From NCBI GenBank assembly GCA_937862905.1, contig CALMCL010000169.1, positions 1 through 64,000 on the forward strand: a stretch of 64,000 nucleotides of DNA, given 5' to 3'. This document shows, piece after piece, positions 45,501 to 54,625 of the stretch; position 1 is the first letter of the stretch, and each line of letters opens with the position of its first letter. The notes beneath the pieces are model-generated. The model was given only the letters and a program-made list of their open reading frames with translations, did not search any database and was not told the DNA's origin. The position numbers and the translations under genes were made by a program. The DNA comes from an uncultured Burkholderiaceae bacterium (GTDB lineage: Bacteria > Pseudomonadota > Gammaproteobacteria > Burkholderiales > Burkholderiaceae).

Positions 45501-46253
45501 ATGATTCGCGTCACCAATTTAGTCAAAGCCTTTGATGGCAAAGAGATTCTGAAAAACGTCAATGTGACCTTTCCACAAGGCAGCACAACGGTCATCATCG
45601 GCCCGTCGGGCTCGGGCAAAACCACCCTGTTGCGTTGCCTGAACCTGTTGGAAACGCCTACATCGGGCAGCATTGCATTTGATGATACGGTTTACACGTT
45701 CACACCAGATGAACCACTGTCCACCGCCCAGGTGCTGAATCTGCGCCGAAAATCAGGCATGGTCTTTCAAAGTTTCAACTTATTTCCACACAAAACTGTC
45801 GAGCAAAACATCATCGAAGGTCCAGTCATCGTTAAAAAACAAGACAAAGCCAGTGCCCTTGCGCAAGCCCATGCCTTGCTCAAAAAAGTGGGCTTATCGG
45901 ATCGCGCCCAACACTACCCGCATCAACTGTCTGGTGGGCAAAAACAACGCGTGGCCATTGCCCGCGCATTGGCGATGGAGCCTGAGGTGATTTTGTTTGA
46001 CGAGCCCACATCGGCACTGGATCCTGAGCTGGAACAAGAGGTACTCAAAGTCATCCAATCCTTGGCCAACGAACACAACACCATGATCATCGTCACACAC
46101 AACCTCGAATTCGCACGCAGCATCGCTGACTTCGTGATTTTCATTGAGGCGGGGCAGATTGTCGAAACAGGGAGTGCCACACAAGTGTTTGGGCAACCCC
46201 AGCAAAAACGAACACAAGAATTTTTAAGCCTATTTGGCAACAAGACTTACTAA
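45501..46253 (+). CDS. Amino-acid ABC transporter ATP-binding protein (cystine-type)
   Basis: Walker A GPSGSGKTT, Q-loop GMVFQSFNLFPHKT, signature LSGGQKQRVAIARALAM, Walker B VILFDEPTSALDPE and H-loop IIVTHNLEFA make a complete GlnQ/TcyN-type ATPase of 250 residues. It powers the importer encoded by the two upstream genes and lies 65 nt before the PLP enzyme gene. Confidence 0.94.
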   Translation: MIRVTNLVKAFDGKEILKNVNVTFPQGSTTVIIGPSGSGKTTLLRCLNLLETPTSGSIAFDDTVYTFTPDEPLSTAQVLNLRRKSGMVFQSFNLFPHKTVEQNIIEGPVIVKKQDKASALAQAHALLKKVGLSDRAQHYPHQLSGGQKQRVAIARALAMEPEVILFDEPTSALDPELEQEVLKVIQSLANEHNTMIIVTHNLEFARSIADFVIFIEAGQIVETGSATQVFGQPQQKRTQEFLSLFGNKTY

Positions 46254-46318
46254 ATTTATTCAACACAATAAACACAACGGTTTTTATCAATTGGCCTCAC
46301 CACACGCAAGGAAATGCC

Positions 46319-47473
46319 ATGTCGGACACACATTACAAACTCAACACCAAATTGATTCACGCCGGCGTCGAACCCGATCCCAGCACAGGTGCGATCATGA
46401 CACCGATCTACCAAACATCCACGTTTGTGCAAAGCGCACCAGGCGAGCACTTGGGTTACGAATACGCACGCTCACAGAATCCAACGCGCACGGCGTTGCA
46501 AAACGCCTTGGCCGCAGCAGAAAATGCCCAATTCGGCTTGAGCTTTAGCAGCGGCATGGCGGCCACAGACACGGTTCTGCGCCTGCTCAATCCAGGCGAT
46601 GAAATCATCGTCAGCGATGACTTGTACGGCGGCACGTACCGCATTTTGACCAAAGTGTATGCCCGATTCGGCATCAAGGTCAATTTCGTCTCTATGGCAC
46701 AAGCGGGTGACATCGAAGCCGCCATCAATGCCAACACCAAAATGGTGTGGGTCGAAACGCCAACCAACCCATTGATGAACATCGTCGACATCGAAGCCAT
46801 CAGCACCATTGCCAAAAAACACGGTGTACTGACCGTCGTCGACAACACATTTGCCTCACCCTATTTGCAAAACCCATTGGACTGGGGCGCAGACATCGTT
46901 GTGCACTCAGCGACCAAATACCTTGGCGGACACAGTGATGCCGTCAATGGCGCGATTGTGCTCAACGATGCCGCCCTTGAAGAACAGCTGCGATTCATTC
47001 AAAACGGCTGCGGTGCTGTGCCGGGCCCACACGACTGCTGGCTGATTTTGCGCGGTTTAAAAACCCTGCACCTGCGCATGCAACGCCATTGTGAAAATGG
47101 CGAAAAAGTCGCTCATTTTTTACGCAATCACCCCAAAGTTGCTCAAGTGTTCTGGTGCGGCTTTGAAGATCACCCCAACCACGACATCGCCAAAAAACAA
47201 ATGCGTGGTTTCGGCGGCATGATGTCCTTCATGCTCAAAGAAGACAGCATTGAAGCCGCCCATAGTGTCCTGAAAAAAACCAAACTATTTGCCCTCGCCG
47301 AATCCCTCGGCGGGGTCGAATCCCTGATCGGCCACCCCGCCAGCATGACCCACGCCGCCATTCCACGCGAGCAACGCATGGCCAACGGCTTGAGTGATTC
47401 ATTGATCCGCTTGAGCGTCGGCGTAGAGGATGTGGAAGATTTGATTGCAGACTTAACGCAGGCCATCGGTTGA
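46319..47473 (+). CDS. Cys/Met-metabolism PLP enzyme (cystathionine gamma-synthase/lyase family)
   Basis: A 384-residue fold-type I enzyme: YEYARSQNPTRTALQ, SFSSGMAATDTVL, YGGTYRI, the aspartate pairing PLP in LTVVDNTFASPYLQNPL, and the Schiff-base lysine in HSATKYLGGHSD. SLGGVESLIGHPASMTHAAIP is the C-terminal family signature. Synthase (MetB), lyase (CGL/MetC-like) and O-acylhomoserine functions cannot be separated with confidence; the overall sequence is closest in style to cystathionine gamma-synthase/lyase. AAGGAAAT upstream fits ATG 46319. Cotranscription with a cystine-type importer suggests it processes imported sulfur amino acids. Confidence 0.88.
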   Translation: MSDTHYKLNTKLIHAGVEPDPSTGAIMTPIYQTSTFVQSAPGEHLGYEYARSQNPTRTALQNALAAAENAQFGLSFSSGMAATDTVLRLLNPGDEIIVSDDLYGGTYRILTKVYARFGIKVNFVSMAQAGDIEAAINANTKMVWVETPTNPLMNIVDIEAISTIAKKHGVLTVVDNTFASPYLQNPLDWGADIVVHSATKYLGGHSDAVNGAIVLNDAALEEQLRFIQNGCGAVPGPHDCWLILRGLKTLHLRMQRHCENGEKVAHFLRNHPKVAQVFWCGFEDHPNHDIAKKQMRGFGGMMSFMLKEDSIEAAHSVLKKTKLFALAESLGGVESLIGHPASMTHAAIPREQRMANGLSDSLIRLSVGVEDVEDLIADLTQAIG

Positions 47474-47833
47474 GCATAATGGTTTGATGGGTCTGGATCG
47501 ATGATATGGGGCGTTGTTAAAATACAAGTCTGTGGTTTGTTTGCTTGGGTTTAAAGAAAGCATATTGTGCACTGGCTTTCCGCACACAACCTCACATTTA
47601 AATCCGTAACATTTAAACCCCATCACACATTGAGCTTATTCCAGAGTCCCCATGCAACAGAGCCCACAGACGTGAATCTGTGGGCTCTGTTGCATCCTTA
47701 TTGCATCTTTCTGCACTCTGTTACACTTCAGTACTTCAGTCGATCTCAATTGAAACCCACATCATGGTGGTTGCTGCGACTCAAAAGGCTTGCAACTTGC
47801 GAAGATTGAACCATTAAACAATCATAGGCATCA
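47474..47833. other. Intergenic region with a long perfect hairpin
   Basis: It separates the PLP enzyme gene from the convergent TauE-like gene and contains the inverted repeat at 47652-47695. No gene is supported. Confidence 0.5.
47652..47695. repeat. 19 bp perfect inverted repeat
   Basis: The 19-base arms (47652-47670 and 47677-47695) contain ATGCAACAGAGCCC and its complement around a CGTGAA loop. There is no T-run right after it, so it is not a classic intrinsic terminator, although it lies between convergent genes. The arm GGCTCTGTTGCA also resembles IS6-family terminal repeats. Confidence 0.75.
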
Positions 47834-48811
47834 TCATTTAAACAAACTGTACAGGTTGTATGTGCTGACCAAAGTAATCAAAGTCCCCACCAAAATCAAC
47901 AATGTTTTGGTTTGAAAATGGCGCGTCGCATAGGCTGCAAATGGAGCCGCAAACAAGCCACCAATGACCAGCCCCGCCACAATCGACCACACACTCGCAT
48001 CCAGTAAAGTGAAAAATGCAGCCGCCACCGAAACAGTCAAGAAAAACTCTGCAAAATTAACAGAACCAATCGTCGTGCGCGGGTTGTGACCAGCCCCGAC
48101 CAACGAGGTTGTGACCACAGGCCCCCAACCGCCGCCGCCCGTGGTGTCAACAAAGCCACCCAAAACAGCCAACGGAATGATTTTTTTCAAACGAATCTCA
48201 TGTTGCACCGCGAAATGACGAAAAGCTTTGCTTAAAATATACAAACCCATGATGAACAAATAGGCGCTGATGTACGGCTTGAGCACTTTGCCATCAACAT
48301 TGGTCAAAACATAGGTGCCGACCAAAGCCCCGATGATGCCAGGCACAACAAGACTCAGAAACAGTTTTTTGTTCACATTGCCCAATTTCAAATGTGACAC
48401 GCCCGAGACGCCGGTGGTAAACACTTCGGCCAAATGCGTCGCGCCACTGGCCAATGCAGGCGGTGCACCCAATGCGAGTAAAAAGGTACTTGAGGTGATG
48501 CCATAGGCCATGCCCAATGCACCGTCAATTACTTGTGCAATCAGCCCCACCAACAGTGCGCTCCAAAACAAGGGGTTGTGCAATGCGCCGTTAATCAGCT
48601 CAACGCCACTCTGGCTGTGTGACCCAAAAAATAAACGGTAAAACAAATACGTGGTCAAAGCCACCAGGGTTGCAACCACCACATAGGCGGCCATTTTCAG
48701 AATGGGGTGCTCACTGGCATGCGTGACTTCATATTCAACAGGTGGAATGCCCAAAGCAGTGTGTGCGGGGTTGAGCGTGGTGTCTTCAAGGTCAAGGTGA
48801 CGAATTTTCAT
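47834..48811 (-). CDS. TauE/SafE (TSUP) family sulfite/anion exporter
   Basis: A 325-residue membrane protein with the duplicated TSUP motif: QVIDGALGMAYGITSSTFLLALGAPPALASGATHLAE in the first half and GGFVDTTGGGGWGPVVTTSLVGAG in the second. Members export sulfite, sulfoacetate or other sulfur anions, or import them. It lies directly downstream of a CysB-like regulator on the same strand (about 100 nt), so sulfur-regulated expression is likely. The N-terminal ~40 residues are cytoplasmic. Confidence 0.9.
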   Translation of the reverse strand: MKIRHLDLEDTTLNPAHTALGIPPVEYEVTHASEHPILKMAAYVVVATLVALTTYLFYRLFFGSHSQSGVELINGALHNPLFWSALLVGLIAQVIDGALGMAYGITSSTFLLALGAPPALASGATHLAEVFTTGVSGVSHLKLGNVNKKLFLSLVVPGIIGALVGTYVLTNVDGKVLKPYISAYLFIMGLYILSKAFRHFAVQHEIRLKKIIPLAVLGGFVDTTGGGGWGPVVTTSLVGAGHNPRTTIGSVNFAEFFLTVSVAAAFFTLLDASVWSIVAGLVIGGLFAAPFAAYATRHFQTKTLLILVGTLITLVSTYNLYSLFK

Positions 48812-48912
48812 GGGTTGTGTTGTCCTGTTTTCGATTTTAATTGGATATTGGATGAGCGTGTGCTGCGGTGGATGACCCTGAAGTCATATTCAAATCCGAT
48901 ATTTGATTTGTT

Positions 48913-49848
48913 TTATTCACTGAACACCGCTTGTGTTTTAATTGATTTAATCATCTCTTCATTCAGCTCTGGGTTGCACAGCTGCATAAAATGATAAGCA
49001 AAACCACGTAAAAAATGCCCTTGACGCACAGCGATGCGGGTCATGTTTTGCGGGAACAAATGACTGGCATCAAGCATGGTTAAGCCACTGTCCTTGTTGG
49101 CATCAAATGCGACGCTGGCAATGATGCCCACCCCCAGCCCCAATTCGACATAGGTTTTGATGACGTCCGAATCCAGTGCCGACAAAATGACGTTGGGCTT
49201 GCAACGTGCGGCTCTGAAACGCTCGTCAATCACACTGCGTCCTGTGAATCCTTCGTGATAGGTCATGATCGGGTGTTGCGCAATGGCTTCAAAGCTCAAC
49301 GAGGGTTCACTCACCAAAGGGTGATCGTGTGGTACAACCACCGCATGCCGCCATGCATAAAACTTAAACGACAACACCTCATTCACATGCGCCAATGCTT
49401 CGGTGGCCACCCCAATGTCGGCTTCACCATCTTGCAACATTTGAGCGATTTCATGCGGGCTGCCTTGATGCAGCTTGAGGTGTACATTCGGGTAGGTTTT
49501 TTTGAACTCACGCACCACACGCGGCAAAGCATAGCGCGATTGTGTGTGCGTCGCAGCAATCACCAACTCACCTTCATCGCGATCAACGTAATGGCTGGCG
49601 AGGTTTTTGGCGTTGTGGGCATCCAACAAAATTCGTTCAGCGATCACCACAAGCTCACGCCCTGGCTCAGTCAAATCCACCAGTCGTTTGCCTTTACGTA
49701 CAAACAACGTCACCCCCAGCTCGTCTTCCAAATCTTTGATGTGCTTGGATACACCTGATTGTGACGTGTACAGCGCACTGGCAACATCCGTCAAATTAAA
49801 TTGATGGCGCACCGTTTCACGCAAAATACGCAGTTGTTGGAAATTCAT
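48913..49848 (-). CDS. CysB-like LysR-family regulator of sulfur metabolism
   Basis: The N-terminal helix-turn-helix opens MNFQQLRILRETVRHQFNLT and has LYTSQSGVSKHIKDLEDELG, the CysB/Cbl signature. The effector domain contains ATHTQSRYALPRVVREFKKTYP and GSPHEIAQMLQDGEADIGVATEAL, including the Thr-rich inducer pocket. CysB proteins activate sulfate and cystine uptake genes with acetylserine. ATG 49848 has GAGAGGA 6 nt upstream. CysB and Cbl are not separable here, but neighbouring TauE-like and cystine importer genes are natural targets. Confidence 0.9.
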   Translation of the reverse strand: MNFQQLRILRETVRHQFNLTDVASALYTSQSGVSKHIKDLEDELGVTLFVRKGKRLVDLTEPGRELVVIAERILLDAHNAKNLASHYVDRDEGELVIAATHTQSRYALPRVVREFKKTYPNVHLKLHQGSPHEIAQMLQDGEADIGVATEALAHVNEVLSFKFYAWRHAVVVPHDHPLVSEPSLSFEAIAQHPIMTYHEGFTGRSVIDERFRAARCKPNVILSALDSDVIKTYVELGLGVGIIASVAFDANKDSGLTMLDASHLFPQNMTRIAVRQGHFLRGFAYHFMQLCNPELNEEMIKSIKTQAVFSE

Positions 49849-50088
49849 TGTGTCCTCTCTGTTCTGCTCATGCCAAATGATTGGATGCATTGTAGAGAGG
49901 ATTCAATATAAACAGAACAAATATAAAATGATTTAGTTATTCAAATTAATGCTAAAGCAAGCTTCTATAAGCCCAGACGTACATCAGCTTCATGTTTTGC
50001 CTGTGTGTTTTAGCAAGATTCAGGTGTGCAAGCGGTTCAATTCGTTCTAGAATAACCACACAATCAACAGGCAAAAAGGGAGGATTTT

Positions 50089-50934
50089 ATGAGTCAGCAC
50101 AACAATTTTGACCAGGTGGCCAATGCCATTGCCTTCATTCAGGCCAACCTCAACGCTCAACCGAGCCTGGATACCATTGCTGAACATGTGAATCTGAGCC
50201 CGCACCATTTTCAACGCATGTTCACCGAATGGGCGGGCACCAGTCCGAAGAAGTTTTTGCAATTTTTAAGCATCACCCATGCCAAAAAACTGCTCAAACA
50301 ACCGCACACCTCGGTGCAAGATGCGGCTTTCGAAACAGGCTTATCAGGAGCCAGTCGTCTGCATGACCTGTTCATCCACATCGAAGGCATGACGCCTGGT
50401 GAATACAAAAATGGTGGCCAACACCTAACCATCCACTACAGCTTTGCCCATACGCTGTTTGGCACCCTCTTGATCGCCTCGACAGCCAAAGGCATCTGTC
50501 ACATGGCTTTTTGCACAAATGAAGAAACCGCCCTCGCTGAGCTTAAACATGAATTCCCCCATGCACATTACCTCCTGATGTTTGATGAGTGTCAACAAAA
50601 TGCCTTATTGATTTTCGACTACACATGGCATGAATTGCACCCCATCAAGTTGCACCTCAAAGGCACGGACTTTCAGCTCAAAGTCTGGGCCAGTTTGCTC
50701 AACATCCCTTTGGGCGAACTGACATCCTATGGTGAACTCGCCACCCGCATTGGCCAACCCAAAGCTGCGCGCGCCGTTGGCTCCGCCGTCGCCCAAAACC
50801 CCATCGCCTACCTGATCCCCTGTCATCGGGTCATTCAAGCCACAGGCACACTGGGCAATTACCGTTGGGATGCCTCACGCAAAGCCGCCATGATTGGCTG
50901 GGAACTGGCGCATGTGCAACACGTCGATGAATGA
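50089..50934 (+). CDS. Ada-like fusion: AraC-type DNA-binding domain plus O6-methylguanine-DNA methyltransferase
   Basis: Residues 1-~110 are an AraC helix-turn-helix pair (SLDTIAEHVNLSPHHFQRMFTEWAGTSPKKFLQF). Residues ~115-281 are an Ogt/MGMT domain with LGELTSYGELATRIGQPKAARAVGSA and the active-site IPCHRVI, followed by GNYRWDASRKAAMI. The N-terminal zinc methyl-phosphotriester domain of Escherichia coli Ada is missing, so the methylation sensor would have to be different. AGGA sits 8 nt upstream. The stop overlaps the alkB start (ATGA), forming an alkylation-repair operon. Confidence 0.92.
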   Translation: MSQHNNFDQVANAIAFIQANLNAQPSLDTIAEHVNLSPHHFQRMFTEWAGTSPKKFLQFLSITHAKKLLKQPHTSVQDAAFETGLSGASRLHDLFIHIEGMTPGEYKNGGQHLTIHYSFAHTLFGTLLIASTAKGICHMAFCTNEETALAELKHEFPHAHYLLMFDECQQNALLIFDYTWHELHPIKLHLKGTDFQLKVWASLLNIPLGELTSYGELATRIGQPKAARAVGSAVAQNPIAYLIPCHRVIQATGTLGNYRWDASRKAAMIGWELAHVQHVDE

Positions 50935-51557
50935 TCATGGATTTGTTCAACGAAGCCTTTGATGCCACACTTAACCTGTTGCCCTACGACGGCCACGTGA
51001 ATTATTTTGTTCACATCATGTCCGACGCACATGCAGACCATTATTTTGATGAGCTACATCGCAACATCGCTTGGCAACACGACCAAGCCCGCATTGCGGG
51101 CAAACGGATCACCACCGATCGAAAAGTGGCATGGTATGGCGACGCCGCATTTGCTTACACCTACTCGGGCACCACCAAGCATGCACAGCCTTGGATAGAC
51201 ACATTGTTGTCACTCAAACAGCACGTTGAGCGCATCACCCACACAAGCTTCAACTCGTGCTTGCTCAATCTCTACGCCAATGGACAACAGGGCATGGCGT
51301 GGCACAGCGACGATGAAACATCGCTCGGCCACAACCCCTGCATTGCCTCACTCAGCCTCGGTGCACAGCGCACATTTGCTTTCAAACACAAAACCACCGC
51401 CCAAACTGTCGCAGTAGAACTTGCGCATGGCAGCCTGTTGCTGATGAAAGGTGAAACGCAACACCACTGGCTGCATCGATTACCGCCTCGTGCAAATATA
51501 CACCAAGCCCGCATCAATCTAACCTTTCGAACAATTATGAATCACCAATCCCCGTGA
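50931..51557 (+). CDS. alkB: Alpha-ketoglutarate-dependent DNA repair dioxygenase AlkB
   Basis: The 208-residue Fe(II)/2-oxoglutarate enzyme has the metal triad His-x-Asp in MAWHSDDE and the distal His in ETQHHWLHRLP. Arg residues in RANIHQARINLTFR bind 2-oxoglutarate. NSCLLNLYANGQQG and SLSLGAQRTFAFKHK are AlkB-family blocks, nearer to the ALKBH2/3-like branch. It oxidatively removes 1-methyladenine and 3-methylcytosine. It is translationally coupled to the Ada-like gene; ATG 50937 is an alternative start. Confidence 0.92.
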   Translation: MIMDLFNEAFDATLNLLPYDGHVNYFVHIMSDAHADHYFDELHRNIAWQHDQARIAGKRITTDRKVAWYGDAAFAYTYSGTTKHAQPWIDTLLSLKQHVERITHTSFNSCLLNLYANGQQGMAWHSDDETSLGHNPCIASLSLGAQRTFAFKHKTTAQTVAVELAHGSLLLMKGETQHHWLHRLPPRANIHQARINLTFRTIMNHQSP

Positions 51558-51577
51558 TGCCCATCAAAAGATCACAA

Positions 51578-52132
51578 TCAACGCTTTACTTTGACTTTCA
51601 AAGTGGCTTTGCCCAATTGATGCATGCCCGCCATGAATCCAATCATCGCAGGCGAAGCATTTTCAGGCACACCCAGCTTATCTACGTCCAAGGCATGCAC
51701 GGTCAAAATGTAACGGTGAGCAGATGCGCCTTGAGGTGGGCATGGGCCACCGTAATGCGCTTCACCACCATCGTTGTGAGCCTCAATCGCTCCTGCGGGT
51801 AATACCGCCCCCTGTCCAACTCCTGCAGGCAAATCGGTCTCCTGAGCTTGAATATTGTACACCACCCAATGCCACCAACCGCTGCCCGTGGGGGCATCAG
51901 GGTCATACATCGTGAGCACAAAACTTTTTGTGCCTTTGGGGGCACCATGCCATGACAACTGCGGTGATTGATTCCCTCCTGTACAACCAAAACCGTTGAG
52001 CATGTGTTTTTGCGCCACAGGTTGACCTGGTACAAAATCAGCACTGGTTAATGTAAATGGTGTTTTGGCGTGCCCCTCCATCGACACAAGTGATGCGTAT
52101 GCCACCAAAATGGCAATGCTTTGTTTTTTCAT
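51578..52132 (-). CDS. YbhB/YbcL family PEBP-like protein, exported
   Basis: A signal peptide (KKQSIAILVAYASLVSMEGHA) precedes the phosphatidylethanolamine-binding fold: NQSPQLSWHGAPKGTKSFVLTMYDPDAP, GWWHWVVYNI and YGGPCPPQGASAHRYILTVHALDV. Bacterial members are periplasmic or cytosolic with no firmly known role. GGAG lies 7 nt before ATG 52132; ATG 52135 directly precedes it. It is divergent from a LysR-family gene that may control it, and converges with alkB. Confidence 0.88.
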   Translation of the reverse strand: MKKQSIAILVAYASLVSMEGHAKTPFTLTSADFVPGQPVAQKHMLNGFGCTGGNQSPQLSWHGAPKGTKSFVLTMYDPDAPTGSGWWHWVVYNIQAQETDLPAGVGQGAVLPAGAIEAHNDGGEAHYGGPCPPQGASAHRYILTVHALDVDKLGVPENASPAMIGFMAGMHQLGKATLKVKVKR

Positions 52133-52233
52133 CATTTTTCTCCATGTAAGCACTTTTATAACAAAAGCGTACCCGATTGTAGTCAAACAAAAAACACATT
52201 GAAATGATGCACAATGCAATATATGATTGCACC

Positions 52234-53148
52234 ATGCGCAAAAACGATGATCTCGCCGCATGGCGAATTTTCTTTCGGGTTATAGAGCTTGGCTCCATCA
52301 GCAAAGCAGCAGACGAAGCCAATGTAGAACCCTCCTCTATCAGCCGCCGCTTGAGCGCACTGGAGCATCGTGTTGGAGTGCAACTGCTTAATCGTTCATC
52401 CCGCTCCATAAAACTCACTGAGGCGGGGGCGCATGCCTATGACAAAATCCACCCATTGATTGATGAAATTGATCACGCCACCGATGCGCTCGTGCTTGAA
52501 CCTTCTACATTATCAGGGCTGATTCGACTGGCCGCACCAGTATCATTGGGTGATCACGACATCTTGTTACAATGGCTTACCGATTTTCAAATCCTGCATC
52601 CAGACATCCAAATCGAACTGAAACTGTCCAACTCATTTGTTGATCTTTTAGAAGAAAACATTGATCTCGCCATTAGAGTCGGCTCATTAAAAGACGAACG
52701 TTTGATTGCCCGCCCATTGGGTGAGATGCATGCCATCATGTGCGCCAGCCCACACTATTTAGAGCAACACGGCACTCCTCAGCACCCATCGGAGCTATTG
52801 AACCACCGCCAAGTCATTTACACAGGGATGATGGCTCGCGGGAAAGTCACACTCACACGCGGTGAAGAACAATTCAGTCTAGTGCCACAGGGACACATGC
52901 GTATCAATCATTTAAACGCGATTCACCGTGCAGTACTGGCGGGTGCTGGCATTCATTTGATTGCCCCTTTGTGGCATTGTGTGGATGATTTACAAACAGG
53001 TCGTTTGATTCAGATCTTACCGGACTGGCACTTACCTAGCTCTTCAGTCCACTTGATGCGCTTGCCTCACCGTCACACGCCACAACGAGTTCAGGCACTC
53101 AGTGATTGGCTACATTCACATTGGACAGACAGCATCGCAATAGGATAA
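52234..53148 (+). CDS. LysR-family transcriptional regulator
   Basis: The HTH domain is complete (AAWRIFFRVIELGSISKAADEANVEPSSISRRLSALEHRVG), followed by a LysR effector domain: GLIRLAAPVSLGDHDILLQWL, ENIDLAIRVGSLKDERLIARPLG and LVPQGHMRINHLNAIHRAVLAGAGI. It belongs to the large CrgA/AaeR-like group, whose ligands vary. ATG 52234 gives the normal 11-residue lead before the HTH; 52204 is also open. By position it may regulate the divergent PEBP gene. Confidence 0.85.
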   Translation: MRKNDDLAAWRIFFRVIELGSISKAADEANVEPSSISRRLSALEHRVGVQLLNRSSRSIKLTEAGAHAYDKIHPLIDEIDHATDALVLEPSTLSGLIRLAAPVSLGDHDILLQWLTDFQILHPDIQIELKLSNSFVDLLEENIDLAIRVGSLKDERLIARPLGEMHAIMCASPHYLEQHGTPQHPSELLNHRQVIYTGMMARGKVTLTRGEEQFSLVPQGHMRINHLNAIHRAVLAGAGIHLIAPLWHCVDDLQTGRLIQILPDWHLPSSSVHLMRLPHRHTPQRVQALSDWLHSHWTDSIAIG

Positions 53149-53237
53149 AAAAAGCTGTACATCACCCTCGGCAGTACATTCGCCATGTATTTTTTGCACC
53201 ACAACAACATATTTTGATTTTTTCTCATTAAAAAGAC

Positions 53238-53266
53238 TTGCGCGCTGCACAAACCTTGGCTATAAT
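53238..53266 (+). promoter_or_regulatory. Promoter of tRNA-Gln
   Basis: TTGCGC (53238-53243) and a perfect TATAAT (53261-53266) are 17 bp apart. The tRNA starts 16 nt after the -10 box. Confidence 0.7.
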
Positions 53267-53281
53267 TTCGTTCTCACATAT

Positions 53282-53358
53282 AGAGGCGTCGCCAAGCTGG
53301 TTAAGGCACTGGATTTTGATTCCAGCATGCGAAGGTTCGAATCCTTCCGCCTCTGCCA
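53282..53358 (+). tRNA. tRNA-Gln (anticodon UUG)
   Basis: A 77 nt cloverleaf. The acceptor stem is AGAGGCG/CGCCTCT with discriminator G and an encoded CCA. The anticodon stem CTGGA/TCCAG holds loop TTTTGAT with anticodon TTG. The T-arm is GAAGGTTCGAATCCTTC. It precedes prs, as in many betaproteobacteria, but its own terminator follows. Confidence 0.97.
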
Positions 53359-53370
53359 AATAAAATAAAA

Positions 53371-53412
53371 AAGTGTTTGTTAAGGGGCTTACCTGACAAA
53401 CGCTTTTTTTTT
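53371..53412 (+). terminator. Terminator between tRNA-Gln and prs
   Basis: AAGTGTTTGTTAAGG pairs with CCTGACAAACGCTT around a short loop and is followed by nine T. It uncouples the tRNA from prs, so prs must have its own promoter in 53413-53565. Confidence 0.85.
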
Positions 53413-53565
53413 ATTCATGTGATGTGTCGCTGCAACCCATTCGATCACTTTCAAATGGACTTACTCAGCACACACGAGCCCAGCGCTCAGTTTTTCCAGT
53501 CCATTTGCACCATCGTGCAATGAACTCAACCCATCTTCTTTCATGCTCACCACTGGACGACACTC

Positions 53566-54516
53566 ATGGCCACCAACGATTTAATGATTTTTACTGGCAA
53601 CGCGAACCCAAAACTCGCCAAAGACGTTGCAGATTACTTGCGCTTACCTTTGGGTCAAGCCGATGTGGGTCGCTTCTCTGACGGTGAAATCGCGGTAGAA
53701 ATCAATGAAAATGTTCGCGGTAAAGACGTGTTCATTTTGCAATCCACATGCGCGCCCACCAATGACTCGCTGATGGAAGTGCTGACCATGGTAGATGCAC
53801 TCAAACGTGCATCAGCAGGTCGCATCACCGCAGCCATTCCTTATTTTGGTTATGCTCGCCAAGACCGCCGCACCCGCTCTGCCCGTGTGGCCATCACCGC
53901 CAAACTGGTGGCCAACATGCTGGTGGCCGCAGGTGTAAACCGCGTGATGACAATGGATCTGCATGCAGATCAAATCCAAGGCTTCTTTGATGTGCCTGTT
54001 GACAACATCTACGCTTCACCGCTGTTGCTGGATGATTTGTTCGCTAAAAAATTCGACGACATGGTGGTGGTTTCCCCTGACGTAGGCGGCGTGGCACGTG
54101 CGCGCGCATTTGCTAAAAAATTGGAATGCGATTTGGCCATCATCGACAAGCGCCGTCCCAAAGCAAATGTGTCTGAAGTCATGAACATCATTGGTGACAT
54201 CGAAGGCCGCACATGCGTCTTGATGGACGACATGGTGGACACAGCTGGCACATTGTGCAAAGCGGCTGACGTGCTCAAAGCTCGCGGCGCAAAGCAGGTG
54301 CTCGCTTACTGCACGCACCCCGTTTTAAGCGGTCCAGCCATTGAACGCTTGACCGACTCCGTGCTGGATGAGTTGGTCGTGACCGACACCATTCCACTGT
54401 CTGCCGCGGCCATCGCCAGTGGCAAAATCCGCCAGCTCAGCTGTGCTAAATTATTGGGCGAAACGATCATTCGCATCGCCAAAGAAGAATCCGTCAGCTC
54501 TTTGTTCTCAGAATAA
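53566..54516 (+). CDS. prs: Ribose-phosphate pyrophosphokinase
   Basis: Class I PRPP synthase of 316 residues: [39 protein letters not shown], the flexible-loop [21 protein letters not shown] and the PRPP loop [18 protein letters not shown]. It makes PRPP from ribose 5-phosphate and ATP for nucleotide, His and Trp synthesis. It heads the prs-rplY-pth block. Confidence 0.97.
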   Translation: MATNDLMIFTGNANPKLAKDVADYLRLPLGQADVGRFSDGEIAVEINENVRGKDVFILQSTCAPTNDSLMEVLTMVDALKRASAGRITAAIPYFGYARQDRRTRSARVAITAKLVANMLVAAGVNRVMTMDLHADQIQGFFDVPVDNIYASPLLLDDLFAKKFDDMVVVSPDVGGVARARAFAKKLECDLAIIDKRRPKANVSEVMNIIGDIEGRTCVLMDDMVDTAGTLCKAADVLKARGAKQVLAYCTHPVLSGPAIERLTDSVLDELVVTDTIPLSAAAIASGKIRQLSCAKLLGETIIRIAKEESVSSLFSE

Positions 54517-54625
54517 GAGCGACACACCAGTTTATGTGCAAAGTTGGCGGGACAACACCACCAATGCCGCACATGAAATGTCCACTTGGTCGCGAGTGTA
54601 CATCCATTAACCTTTGGAGTTTTTT

